This document shows, in pieces, positions 41,882 through 50,633 of a stretch of 64,000 bases of DNA. How positions within the stretch are numbered: position 1 is the stretch's first letter; every line of letters starts with the position of its first letter. The stretch is from Sphaerolaimus hirsutus (Eukaryota > Nematoda > Chromadorea > Monhysterida > Sphaerolaimidae). Below the pieces are notes generated by a model. It worked only from the letters and a program-made list of their open reading frames with translations. It had not been told where the DNA came from and searched no databases. The stretch is taken from contig OZ038451.1 of NCBI GenBank assembly GCA_964036195.1, forward strand, positions 7,382,529 through 7,446,528. Direction: 5' to 3'. The translations under genes were made by a program, and so were the position numbers.

Positions 41882-43859
41882 TAGTGATGGAATGGCGCCA
41901 TGGCGCTGGCGCCATTCGATGGCGCCAAAGGGCGCCAGCGCCATGGCGCCATTGGCGCCTGGCGCCATTTTATCTGGCGCCCTCTTGGCGCTGGCGCCAT
42001 CATTCCGAATAACGCCATGGCGCCCTTGGCGCCATTTTTGCTGGCGCCAATTTGGCGCCCGGCGCCATTGTTTTTCATGGCGCCAGAAATGGCGCCAAAA
42101 TGCCCGCGATGAGTGCTGACATTATTCCATATACAAGTACCTTATCTGCTGAGTGACATCATTTTATTATTTAGCATATTGAACCATGTCATTTTTTTGC
42201 TAGAATTTCAAGTTTGGCTTGCTGTTCATTGTTTTTATTCCTTATAACCAGCAACACTATGCCCCCACGCTGAGATTAGCACCAGAATGTTTTCATTTGG
42301 CATGGCAAAAAATGACACTAGTGCATTTACACAAGTTTTGTTACACTCTAGTGTGATAACTTCCATCTATGCTTGCTAGCATGTAATAATCTGTGGTAAT
42401 GGTAGTAGCAGATAAAACAACTAGTCAATTGCCTTCTATACAAAATACAAAACATGAAACATCATTCTCAATCCATTCTTATTGTCTTCTGTCCTATTCT
42501 AAACACTACCCTATCTAATTTCATTTTTATTTACATGTCACAAAATTTTCATTTGAAGGTGGTGTAAATATGTGGCTACTCAACATAAAATAGATTTTCT
42601 GTACATATCACCAATTCAATGCTGTCTCATGTCACTTTGAGGTCAATTGTAAATTGTTTTTAACCACTAACGATGGCAAACCTCCCAGAAAAAAGTATTT
42701 AAATTTTTAAGTGTTTTTTCTAAAATGAATTTTCGAATTTTCGAATTTTTTCCCAAATTAATTTTCGAATTTCGAATTTAATTTTCGAATTTTTTTTGGC
42801 AATTTTCGAATTTTTTTAGAAAAGTATTGAATTTGAAGCTTAAAACACAGTATTTGGACTGTTTTCATGTTTGGAGCCCCTTTTAACCTTAATTTCACTG
42901 TAAATGAAGCATGACATGACAGTTTCACTTCACTTTAACATGACAAATGGTAGAAACAATTACCGTATTTCCACGAATTACCCCCGGGGAGTATATTTTT
43001 CAGAGTGGAAATTTTGAGGGGGTTAAACGAGGGGGGGGCACCATTTGGGGCTGAATGCCTTCCAAAAACGTTTGTGTGAAAGCCCCTCGGAAGACCCGCG
43101 AGCAATTTTTTGGATGAACCGGCATTTGTATACGCGGAAGTAGAGCGCCGCGGGTCTTTGTTCGGGTGGCTCCGTGCACTCCTAAACGGTACTGATGGCG
43201 TCCACGCTGCGCCATCGACGCCATTTCAATGTTTTTCTAATGTTATTTTTTTCATTACATGAAACTTTTTCAGACCCACCGCAGACCCACCGCATATCAA
43301 TTGTCGCTTTATTCAGCACGCTGAACTTAAGACTGCGTTTTGTAGCCTTGAATTACCTGAAAAATTCGAAAACTATTTTCGAATTTTCGAATTTTTTTAA
43401 AAATAAATCGATTTTTAAGTGTTTTTTAGGGGTGAAATAAAAATTCTAAAATTATGAAAAAATTCGAAAATTCAAAAATATTTTTGAATTTTCGAATCTT
43501 TTTTTGCCATCGTTATTAACCACTAATGACATTTGACTTGATGAATGTATTATATCCTTGATTATGATGTTGTTGTGTTTTTATTCATCAGGTAACTGTT
43601 ATAACATATTGCCCTTAACAAATAAATGCTTCTGTTAGAATATACATGCCAAAAAGGTGACTTTTATCGTTGGCGCCATTTTGGCGCCCGGCGCCATTGT
43701 TTCTGGCGCCCTTTGGCGCCTGGCGCCATTTTTTCAGATAGCGCCGTGGCGCCATTTTCTCTGGCGCCATCTTGGCGCTGGCGCCATTATTTTGAATGGC
43801 GCCATGGCGCCATTGGCGCCTGGCGCCAATTTTCCTGGCGCTTTTCCATCACTGATCAT
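41882..43859. mobile_element. GGCGC-array hAT-like element, split by a further insertion
   Basis: TAGTGATGGAATGGCGCC at 41882 and TGGCGCTTTTCCATCACT at about 43857 are the inverted ends. GGCGCC arrays occupy 41893-42110 and 43673-43845. Flanks ATCAATAC / ATCATAAC are similar, consistent with a decayed 8-bp duplication. The 1.5 kb between the arrays contains a second complete element (42668-43515). Confidence 0.65.
42668..43515. mobile_element. Complete AACGATGGC hAT-like element, exact TSD TTAACCAC
   Basis: Inverted ends TAACGATGGCAAA and TTTGCCATCGTTA, exact 8-bp duplication TTAACCAC at 42660-42667 and 43516-43523. The interior has GAATTTTCGAATTTTT blocks at both sides, and TACCGTATTTCCACGAATTA of a G-tract fragment at 42961. 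This defines the boundaries of the family. Confidence 0.85.
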
Positions 43860-44299
43860 AACCTTAATCGTGTCCAATACTGAGTGTTATCAGCCACAAC
43901 TAGAGCGAATTGAAAAATTCAATTTTTATCATTTCACGTCATCATTACGTCAGGGAACAAATTTGACATTTCACGTCAACGATTGCAAGCAACCGTTGAC
44001 GTGAAATGTAAAGTTAGTTCCCTGACGTAAAATGATGACGTGAAATGATAAAAATTGAATTTTTCAATTCGCTCTAGTTGTGGCTGATAACACTCAGTAT
44101 TGGACACGATTTAGGTATTGATTCATATATTATCCTTAGAAAATTGTAGACCCGTAGAATGATCCACACTCGTGTAATTAATTTTACGACGTCATTTTAC
44201 GTCGTCATTTCACGTCGAATCGACGCTGAGCTCTAATTCCGGCTTAATACAGCAAAACAGTGATAAAAATAACTTACTGACCTATGTCTTGCGTGTGAC

Positions 44300-44525
44300 C
44301 AGGGTTGGTTTTAGTAAAATTCTTTTTACTAAAATTGTGTTTTATTTGTATTAAAAAATTTTTTTTTCACGTTTCATTTTATTTTATTCCGAAATGTCAT
44401 AAGTAAAGTAAAATTTTACAAAAGTTTTACAAAAAAATTTACAATAATTTTACAATAATTTCACAAAACTTTTACAAAAAATCAGAATCTTACATGCAAG
44501 GACAATGTGCAGGCTAGAAGCATGC
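44300..44525. repeat. CAGGGTTGG element end
   Basis: CCAGGGTTGGTTTTAGTAAA then TTTTACAAAAGTTTTAC repeats, as at the left end of 25352-26741. The opposite end is not visible before the gap. Confidence 0.5.
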
Positions 44526-44532
44526 AGATGAA

Positions 44533-44982
44533 TACCGTATTTCCTCGAAATACCCCCCGGGGGGTGATTGTTTCATAGTGGTCCCGAGAGGGGGGGGGTC
44601 AAACGAGGGGGGGGGTATTTCGAGGGGGGGGTCATTATTTCACAAGAAAATTTTGAAAACCAAGTACGAAATTGTCGTCTGAAACGTACGCAGACGTCGA
44701 AAAATGCAACAAAAACCGCCATTTATCAGGTTCTGTAGACTACTATTAGTATGTAGATGGTATGTACGCTGTTCTAACGTGATTCCGACATTGTTTTAAC
44801 GTGTGTTCTGCACTACGCAGAACACAAACTGCCATATTTGTGATGTACGTTCTCTTTACACTCAATTTGGGGGGGGGTATTTCGAGGGGGGTGATTGTTT
44901 CATAGTGGTCTCGAGAGGGGGGGGGGGGTCAAACGAGGGGGGGGGGTATTTCGAGGGGGGGGTATTTCGAGGAAATACGGTA
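44533..44982. mobile_element. G-tract element, GATTGTTTCATAGTGGTC sub-type
   Basis: TACCGTATTTCCTCGAAATA to TTTCGAGGAAATACGGTA. Two internal copies of GATTGTTTCATAGTGGTC followed by CGAGAGGGGGG, matching the outer element at 16651-17544. Confidence 0.85.
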
Positions 44983-45283
44983 CAAAAATTGAGTACCTAT
45001 TTGTATCTGCGACATGGGTCACGACATGGATATCTTGAATTTTGACCCTCTGGGGGTTTGGATAGATAACAAATCGCTCTTCCAGAAAATAGGTGAAAAG
45101 GTGAAAATATAAAAAAGGTGTGAAAATTTGCAATTATTAGCTAATATTTTTAGCAAAATGTTTCTCAGTCACAACAATGAAAGCAACAAGCTGGCATCAG
45201 TTCTGCAAATTGAAAGGTAGAAGCATAAGCAACAGGATATAATTTTTCAAATTAGGTAATGTGATTCATATTTTTATTCACAA

Positions 45284-45483
45284 NNNNNNNNNNNNNNNNN
45301 NNNNNNNNNNNNNNNNNNNNNNNNNNNNNNNNNNNNNNNNNNNNNNNNNNNNNNNNNNNNNNNNNNNNNNNNNNNNNNNNNNNNNNNNNNNNNNNNNNNN
45401 NNNNNNNNNNNNNNNNNNNNNNNNNNNNNNNNNNNNNNNNNNNNNNNNNNNNNNNNNNNNNNNNNNNNNNNNNNNNNNNNNNN
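45284..45483. other. Assembly gap, 200 N
   Basis: Exactly 200 N. The sequence to the right (TGAAACAATAACACCCCCCC...) is the interior of a C-tract element, so the gap probably lies in homopolymer-rich repeat and its true size is unknown. Confidence 0.95.
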
Positions 45484-45743
45484 TGAAACAATAACACCCC
45501 CCCTCGAAATACCCCCCCTCGTTTAACCCCCCCCCCCCCCCCCTCTCGGGAGCACTATGAAACAATCACCCCCCGGGAAGTATTTCGAGGAAATACGGTA
45601 TGCAAGTGTTTGATTTTTTTACGTCTGAGTATGGGGCATTTCCAAAAATTTCTGGCGAAAACATAGACTCCCCTCGAAATACCCCCCTAAAATTTTGCTG
45701 GCGAAAAAATAAACCCCCTGGGGGTATTTCGAGGTAATACGCT
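45484..45743. mobile_element. Two partial G/C-tract elements after the gap
   Basis: 45484-45600 ends GTATTTCGAGGAAATACGGT A. 45601-45743 follows directly with GGCGAAAACATAGACTCC and ends GGTATTTCGAGGTAATACG. Each preserves one end only. Confidence 0.7.
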
Positions 45744-46469
45744 ATGTGAAGTGTAGTGAACTTTCATGATAATTACTTGCCTCTTTGTTGTCTATGAAAT
45801 TCATAGGGAATTGTTCCTCAGTATTGGCCATTGAGAGCATGAAACTGCAAAATATGACAGCCAGAGCAAACGTAAACGGTTGCATTTTCGATAGCTTCAG
45901 TGGAGTGAATTTCAGACTTTAACTTTGTGTGTTTGTTTTGGTTTTCAAAAATAGATTGGTATGATCCAGTTCCAGTGTTACTCTTATACTCTTCGATGGA
46001 ATACAACCAGCTGTTATTCAAATTATAAAACAGATAATGGTTGTAAATTCTTTGTCACACTTATGTCTGCTATTTTTCGAAAGAAACAGCCGTGAAAGCA
46101 TTTACTTGTCTGCACTGTTAAGTTGGAACCTTGATAATTGATTGATTAATTGAACACATTGATAATTGCCTTAGATAAGATTTTGAATAATACTCAATCA
46201 TAAATCAGAAAATTCAACCATTAAAATTGACAAAATGTGGAATTAATGTAGGTAAATTCAATATATATCCAGTCATCTGTTCTGACAGTGGCTAAGCCAT
46301 AATGATTGGTTGGACCTTTCAAAAAAATCTATTGATTATAGTTGTTCAAAAAATTTGCGCTTCATGTCATCTGAAGTGAAATCTCACTCAAATGGGGACC
46401 TCCTTTTTACACACGCTCGACGAATAATCTTCAGCTGCGATATCTATTTAAGGCTGATGTATCCAAAGA
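45744..46469. other. Unassigned stretch with a weak terminal-exon candidate
   Basis: A frame on + at 45807-45922 reads GNCSSVLAIESMKLQNMTAR then ANVNGCIFDSFSGVNFRL and a stop, behind a possible acceptor TTCATAG. On the minus strand 45818-46021 is also open (67 codons). Neither shows a known motif. The rest is AT-rich without features. Confidence 0.2.
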
Positions 46470-46778
46470 TACCGTATTTGCTTGAATAGTTCCCCCTTGA
46501 ATAATTCCCCTTCGAATAATCCCCCCCCCCTGTAAGACGAGTGAGGAAATAATAATTCCCCCTCGAATAATCCCCCCTTAATGATATTTCATTAAAAATG
46601 GCACGTTTTTGTGTTAAAAATGCACATTTCGTGAAATGACTTGATAGAAACATACTCGAACATTTTGACGAAATGATAATTCCCTCCCTCGAATAATTCC
46701 CCCCTCAAATAGTTCCCCCCTCAAAAATGTCAGGCGAAATAATAATCCCCCAGGCGGATTATTCAAGCAAATACGGTA
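46470..46778. mobile_element. TACCGTATTTGCTTGAATAG element
   Basis: TACCGTATTTGCTTGAATAG at the left and TTATTCAAGCAAATACGGTA at the right are perfect inverted repeats, with CCCC-runs separated by TCGAATAATTCCCC inside. A third sub-family with the TACCGTAT terminus. Confidence 0.85.
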
Positions 46779-46871
46779 TTTCCAAAGTCTAAATAGTTTA
46801 AATCCATTGTTAAACTTGACACATAACGATGGCGAACCCAGTCGAAAAAAGTATTATCTGTGCAAACACAG

Positions 46872-47021
46872 GATGATGCACGAACCGAAGTGGTGCCACC
46901 GGGTGAGCACACGGTGCCGCATTCGGACGACACGAACATGCTGGGCATGCCGCTGCAGTCGACCGCCGCCCTGTACGACCTCGATCACGAACAACAGTCG
47001 TCCCTTGATCAGCCAAATCCA
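46872..47021 (+). CDS. Candidate upstream exon of the UNC-93-like gene (cytosolic region)
   Basis: Acceptor AAACACAG, donor CCA|GTGCGT, exactly 50 codons in phase 0. It reads DDARTEVVPPGEHTVPHSDD, TNMLGMPLQSTAALYDLDHE, QQSSLDQPNP. It is GC-rich with C/G-ending codons like the UNC-93-like exons and unlike the surrounding repeats. It is hydrophilic and acidic with no domain I recognise. I assign it to the UNC-93-like gene because of strand, position and base composition, so that link is inference. It could also be the end of a different gene. Confidence 0.55.
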
Positions 47022-47157
47022 GTGCGTTTGTAACTTTGTATATCCAGCCGGGTACCCTCCCGGGTATACAGGCTCCGCTGGCAACGTGCCAAGTATATTT
47101 ATCTCGCACAGTAAAATGGGAACTGTGCGCGCACGGTAGTCATTAGCCACCCCAGCA

Positions 47158-47401
47158 TAGTGATGTAAAATGCGAAGGCACTTTGGCGCCAAGCGCCACA
47201 AAACCCTTTTTCTAACCCTCAGCGCCAAGCACCACAAAATCCTACCCTCAGCGCCAAGCGCCACAAAATCCTTTTTCTAACCCTCAGCCTCAGCGCCAAG
47301 CGCCGACGGAGCCAGGTGCTTTTATGTTTCCAGTGCCTCCGAAACCTGGCGTAAGATGCCAAATGCGCCATGGCGCTTTTCTTGGCTCTTTTGCATCACT
47401 A
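47158..47401. mobile_element. GGCGC hAT-like element, decayed copy
   Basis: TAGTGATGTAAAATGCG to GGCTCTTTTGCATCACTA. Internal units AGCGCCAAGCGCCACAAAAT. Flanks CCCCAGCA and CCTTAGTA differ only by C/T changes, consistent with an old 8-bp duplication. Confidence 0.7.
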
Positions 47402-47638
47402 CCTTAGTACAAAATATTAACAACGAAATACGCACTCTCCCACCCCATAAAAAATACCCAGCCGTCTAGCTGTCGGCAAAGAAAAAGTCGCCAGCGTTTT
47501 TACATATTGGAAGTGAACGCCGACTGCCCCCTTCACGGTTTGCTCGCTTCCGACGCGCCGTCGCGTAAAATAGCCTCCGCTGTGGAACAAGTGGACTTTT
47601 TACAGGGTTCGTGGATTTTTTAAACCATTTTTAAAGCT
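47402..47638. other. Short stretch without recognised features
   Basis: Moderately GC-rich (AACGCCGACTGCCCCC, CGACGCGCCGTCGCG). No exon with good splice sites was found. Confidence 0.4.
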
Positions 47639-48127
47639 TACCGTATATCCTTGAATAAGACCCCAGGGGCGTTATTATTTCGTCAGAGGTTTTTTTTTTT
47701 TTTTGGGGGGGGGGGAGTTTTTCAAGGGGGGGGAGTTATTTTTTCCTCAGAACTTCCAGGAAAACTTTCACTTTATTCATTGTTTGTATGCATTCCGTCA
47801 ACACATCTAATGCAGAAAATGACCAGTTCAACAAGAACAAAAACAACGTATGCCGGCCGTAGGCTAACATTCTTTTGTATTTTTCGTTTTACACACCAAA
47901 CCCCATTGGCATTCGATGAATCAGCCCAGACATAGCTTTTTTTCTGTTTGTTTCGTTTTCATTGTCGTGTGTTGTATACCGATCGTTTCACCCAGAGGGG
48001 GGACTTATTCAAGAGGGGGGAGTTATTCAAGGGGGGCGTTATTTTTTCCTCACCTGGCCGACAGGGGGGTGTTATTCAAGGGGGGGTATTATTCAAGGGG
48101 GGGGGTCTTATTCAAGGATATACGGTA
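47639..48127. mobile_element. TACCGTATATCCTTGAATAA G-tract element
   Basis: TACCGTATATCCTTGAATAA to TTATTCAAGGATATACGGTA, perfect inverted ends. The interior GGGGCGTTATTATTTCGTCA and ATGCATTCCGTCAACACATC are shared with 7913-8353. Confidence 0.85.
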
Positions 48128-48293
48128 TGTTGTGTCTATACACACTACAGTTGACTGGGAAATTTCCAAAACTGATAAATCTGTTTTGAACACATTTGAG
48201 TTCACCGTATTGAATAATTACTGATTTCTGTCAACATTAAAATCGGCCACCGTGGTGGAAGTTACTTATTTATGTTGTTAATTATTCTCAGAG

Positions 48294-48380
48294 CAAAGCT
48301 ACGCCGCGAAGGAGGCTCGCAAACGGCACAGGCGTAGAATCATGCACAACGCTGGTCGCGAGGAAGTTGGTTTGGGGCAG
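48294..48380 (+). CDS. Candidate basic exon of the UNC-93-like gene
   Basis: After ATTATTCTCAGAG the phase-0 frame reads QSYAAKEARKRHRRRIMHNA, GREEVGLGQ, a very basic stretch as expected for a cytosolic segment before a first membrane helix. The frame fits between the exons at 46872-47021 and 49183-49398. The 3' border is unusual: a foldback MITE begins immediately after GGGGCAGG, and the only phase-0 donor is a GC (CAG|GCCTGA). Confidence is therefore limited. Confidence 0.4.
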
Positions 48381-48382
48381 GC

Positions 48383-48753
48383 CTGATACGCACACGTGCC
48401 CGATACGCACATATGCCAGTTTTTTTCACTTGACACTTTTTCAAGTGATTTTCAGATATGAGTAAAGTGAAAAAAAGTTGCGCAATGACATTAGTGAACT
48501 TTTTTCACTTCACTCATATCTGAAAATCACTTGAAAATGTGTCAAGTGAAAAAAAAACAGTGAAAAATAGCCATTTTTCACTGTTTTTCATTTGACACAT
48601 TTTCAAGTGATTTTCAGATATGAGTGAAGTGAAAAAAGTTCACTAATGTCATTGCGCTACTTTTTTCACTTTACTCATATCTGAAAATCACTTGAAAAAG
48701 TGTCAAGTGAAAAAAACGGGCATATGTGCGTATTGGGCACGTGTGCGTATCAG
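48383..48753. mobile_element. Perfect-hairpin MITE CTGATACGCACACGTGCCC
   Basis: CTGATACGCACACGTGCCCG at the left and GGGCACGTGTGCGTATCAG at the right. The whole 371 bp is one hairpin. Within it TTCAAGTGATTTTCAGATAT and its complement occur four times, so each arm is itself nearly palindromic. No coding capacity. Confidence 0.9.
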
Positions 48754-48793
48754 TGCACGCCCGTTGGTTTCCCTGGACAATAATTGCAATAAT

Positions 48794-49037
48794 GGCCCTA
48801 CACACACTAGTTTTCACCGTGACTGATGTGAAAACTGAAATGGCCACATGGCGACATCCAGCCTACTCTTTTTGTATGCTATATATGCTTTAGTTTTCAA
48901 ATTTTCAATTTTTAACTTTCAATAGTTTAAATTACAATTTAAATAAAATCAAATCATTCAACCGTGTTCATTAATTTGAATTTGCAAAAATTTCATTTTT
49001 CAGACTAAGTCACGGTGAAAACTAGTGTGTGTAGGGG
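48794..49037. mobile_element. Hairpin MITE GGCCCTACACACACTAG
   Basis: GGCCCTACACACACTAGTTT then TCACCGTGAC at the left. CACGGTGAAAACTAGTGTGT then GTAGGGGG at the right. The centre is AATTTTCAATTTTTAAC-rich. Confidence 0.8.
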
Positions 49038-49182
49038 GTAGGCACAATAAGGGTTTGAAATCATTCACATTTTGTCAACCGCTAGGCGACGAAAGGCGCC
49101 TGGATAAAATATCGCTTTTATTTACATTTAAATTTTTATGTGCGCGCTGCCAAATATTTATGAACCCCCCCCCCCTACACAG

Positions 49183-49398
49183 ATCTGGCTAGCCAAGAAG
49201 TCCCTGTGCACACGTCTGTGCCTCCTGCTGGCGGCGTGGGTGCTCATGAGCTCTGGGTTCTACGCGACGCAGAGCCTGCACAGCGCCGTCAACGGACCGC
49301 TGGGCTTGGCCGCGCTCGCCGTGCTGCACTTGAGCGCCGCCGCCGCCCTGTGCTTCCTGCCCCAGTACGTCCAGGCGAGGCTTACGTGGGCGCAGCAG
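49183..49398 (+). CDS. UNC-93-like gene: exon with transmembrane helices 1-2
   Basis: Acceptor CCTACACAG, donor CAGCAG|GTGGGT, 72 codons, phase 0 to 0. Reads IWLAKKSLCTRLCLLLAAWV, LMSSGFYATQSLHSAVNGPL, GLAALAVLHLSAAAALCFLP, QYVQARLTWAQQ. A basic start, a hydrophobic helix, the A-T-Q-S-L-(H)-S-A-V-N loop and a second helix match the N-terminal part of the UNC-93 branch of the major facilitator superfamily (compare the Q-S-S-L-N pattern in that family). UNC-93 proteins are multi-pass membrane proteins: the founding member regulates a potassium channel and UNC93B chaperones Toll-like receptors. The role of this copy is unknown. Confidence 0.8.
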
Positions 49399-49700
49399 GT
49401 GGGTGGGCGGTTGAGAGCCCTGGTGTTTTGGTTCTTATAGTAGACGGGCATCGATTTGTATACTAAAGGAGAGCAGCTCCAATAGAACGGCAGGTAGAAA
49501 TTACGTTGGAAGAGTGCCAAGCCAAAAAAATGGAGAGCGAGAATTTTGAAAGCATTCAAGACACGAGTTGGTACGACACCTCCAATAGAACGGCAGGTAA
49601 AAAGTTGTTGGAAAAAATACGACAGGCCTGTTCTACAGAAAAAATACGGCGGTACATAATCCGCAACAAAAAAAATCTACCCTATGAACACATTCCCCAG
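49399..49700. other. Intron with an in-frame extension of the next exon and a duplicated segment
   Basis: From 49506 to 49700 a + strand frame (MEECQAKKMESENFESIQ...GKKLLEKIRQACSTEKIRRY...) runs without a stop directly into the exon at 49701. The phrase CTCCAATAGAACGGCAGGTA occurs twice (about 49477 and 49581), each time offering a CAG|GTA donor. It could be an alternative first exon or an older exon duplication. Otherwise it is intron. Confidence 0.35.
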
Positions 49701-49791
49701 TTACTGTTCGCGCTGGTCGGCTACGCGGCCTACATGACTTGCAACGTGCTGCGGCAGCCCTACTCCCTGCTTCCAGCCGCAGCACTCTTTG
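49701..49791 (+). CDS. UNC-93-like gene: exon with transmembrane helix 3
   Basis: Acceptor ACATTCCCCAG (phase 0), donor TTTG|GTTTGT (phase 1). Reads LLFALVGYAAYMTCNVLRQP, YSLLPAAALFG. Hydrophobic helix with P-Y-S-L-L-P-A-A-A-L-F-G matching the helix 3-4 hinge (Y/W...P...L.G.A) of UNC-93 proteins. The next exon continues the glycine codon. Confidence 0.8.
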
Positions 49792-50175
49792 GTTTGTTTT
49801 AACCCGGAACATGATAGGCGGGTTATTGTTGGATGTGCGGCGGGATGGAATGTGTATTTGTCGAACCTAAGGAACCTTAGAGAACGTTTCAGACTGTAGA
49901 AAAGTTGGTGATACCCGCCTGTTAATGGTGCTTTTTCAGCGTTTTTGTTTTGCTGATACTCAGCTGTTTACATGCAGCAAAAGTCAAACCAAGCTTTTGC
50001 ATCCGACCAGTGCATTTCCATTGTTTTTGTCCTTTTTACTTAAGTGTAGGTGAAGGTGAAAATACCTCTAAAAGCACGACCGAAGGCCTTAGTCTACCCT
50101 GCTAGTCGATAAAAGTCTCACACCATCATCTCACCCAAACATAGAAATTGCTTATTCAATCAATCATCAATTAAG

Positions 50176-50321
50176 GCGTGGCCCAGTGCATCGCGTGGAC
50201 CACCCTGTGCGACATAATCGTCGCCCACGGCAGGCACTTCGCGCTGCTCAACACTGAGAGCTCTAGAATTGTGATTGTGCGGCTCTTTGGGCTGTTTTTC
50301 ACGTGCATTCATATTAGCCAG
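50176..50321 (+). CDS. UNC-93-like gene: exon with transmembrane helices 4-5
   Basis: The acceptor in TCAATTAAG gives phase 1, completing G-V-A-Q-C-I-A-W-T-T. Then LCDIIVAHGRHFALLNTESS and RIVIVRLFGLFFTCIHISQ, donor CAG|GTGTGA (phase 0). The acceptor lacks a long pyrimidine tract, but the frame and the helix-loop-helix pattern fit the family, including the F-G-L-F-F-T helix that precedes I-G-N in the next exon. Confidence 0.75.
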
Positions 50322-50391
50322 GTGTGAAAATTTGGGCCCATGGGTTTTATTTGATGGTTTTTATGGTGGGTTATGGTAGTTGTGATTTCAG

Positions 50392-50490
50392 GTGATTGGT
50401 AACGTCGTTCCGTCGCTAATTTTTCATCAGCCGGATCTATCGAAGGGAGAGAAAAACGAGGTCTGTCACAGGCTGATATTTCCCGTCGTT
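50392..50490 (+). CDS. UNC-93-like gene: exon with I-G-N-V-V-P-S-L-I-F motif
   Basis: Acceptor TGTGATTTCAG, phase 0. Reads VIGNVVPSLIFHQPDLSKGE, KNEVCHRLIFPVV. I/W-G-N-x-x-x-S-L-x-F is a hallmark of UNC-93 proteins. The frame ends at GTCGTT|GTACCG, where the GT belongs to the end of a C-tract transposon (TACCGTATTACCTC) that starts one base later. The normal donor therefore seems to have been replaced by transposon sequence, or the exon is truncated. Phase 0 matches the next exon. Confidence 0.75.
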
Positions 50491-50605
50491 GTACCGTATT
50501 ACCTCAAAATACACCCCTCGAAAGGTCACCCTCAAAATGGCCACAATGAATAAATAACCCCCCCCCCCCGCCTTCCTTCGAAATACTTCCGCCTGGAATC
50601 ATGTA
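50491..50605. mobile_element. C-tract element fragment abutting the exon
   Basis: TACCGTATTACCTCAAAATA followed by CACCCCTCGAAAGG and runs of C. The right end is decayed (CGAAATACTTCC). Confidence 0.65.
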
Positions 50606-50633
50606 TTTAAATATACTCCGCTTACTTTACACC

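Larger units (their letters stand above)
41751..44245. mobile_element. Large AAGCCGG foldback element carrying nested insertions
   Basis: AAGCCGGAATTAGAGCTCAG (41751) and TGAGCTCTAATTCCGGCTT (to 44245). The arms are mirrored for more than 120 bp: the GTGGATCATGCTACGGGTCT segment near 41830 has its complement near 44150. A second palindrome (43895-44065) forms the element's centre. The left arm is interrupted at about 41881 by a GGCGC element reaching 43859. Confidence 0.8.

Noticed and set aside
46810..47264. Minus-strand frames of 99-136 codons around 47 kb
   Set aside because: They run through the + strand exon candidate and into a GGCGC element, and carry no motif.
49260..49559. Minus-strand frame of 99 codons
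   Set aside because: Antisense to the UNC-93-like exon at 49183-49398, which has splice sites, helices and family motifs on the + strand.
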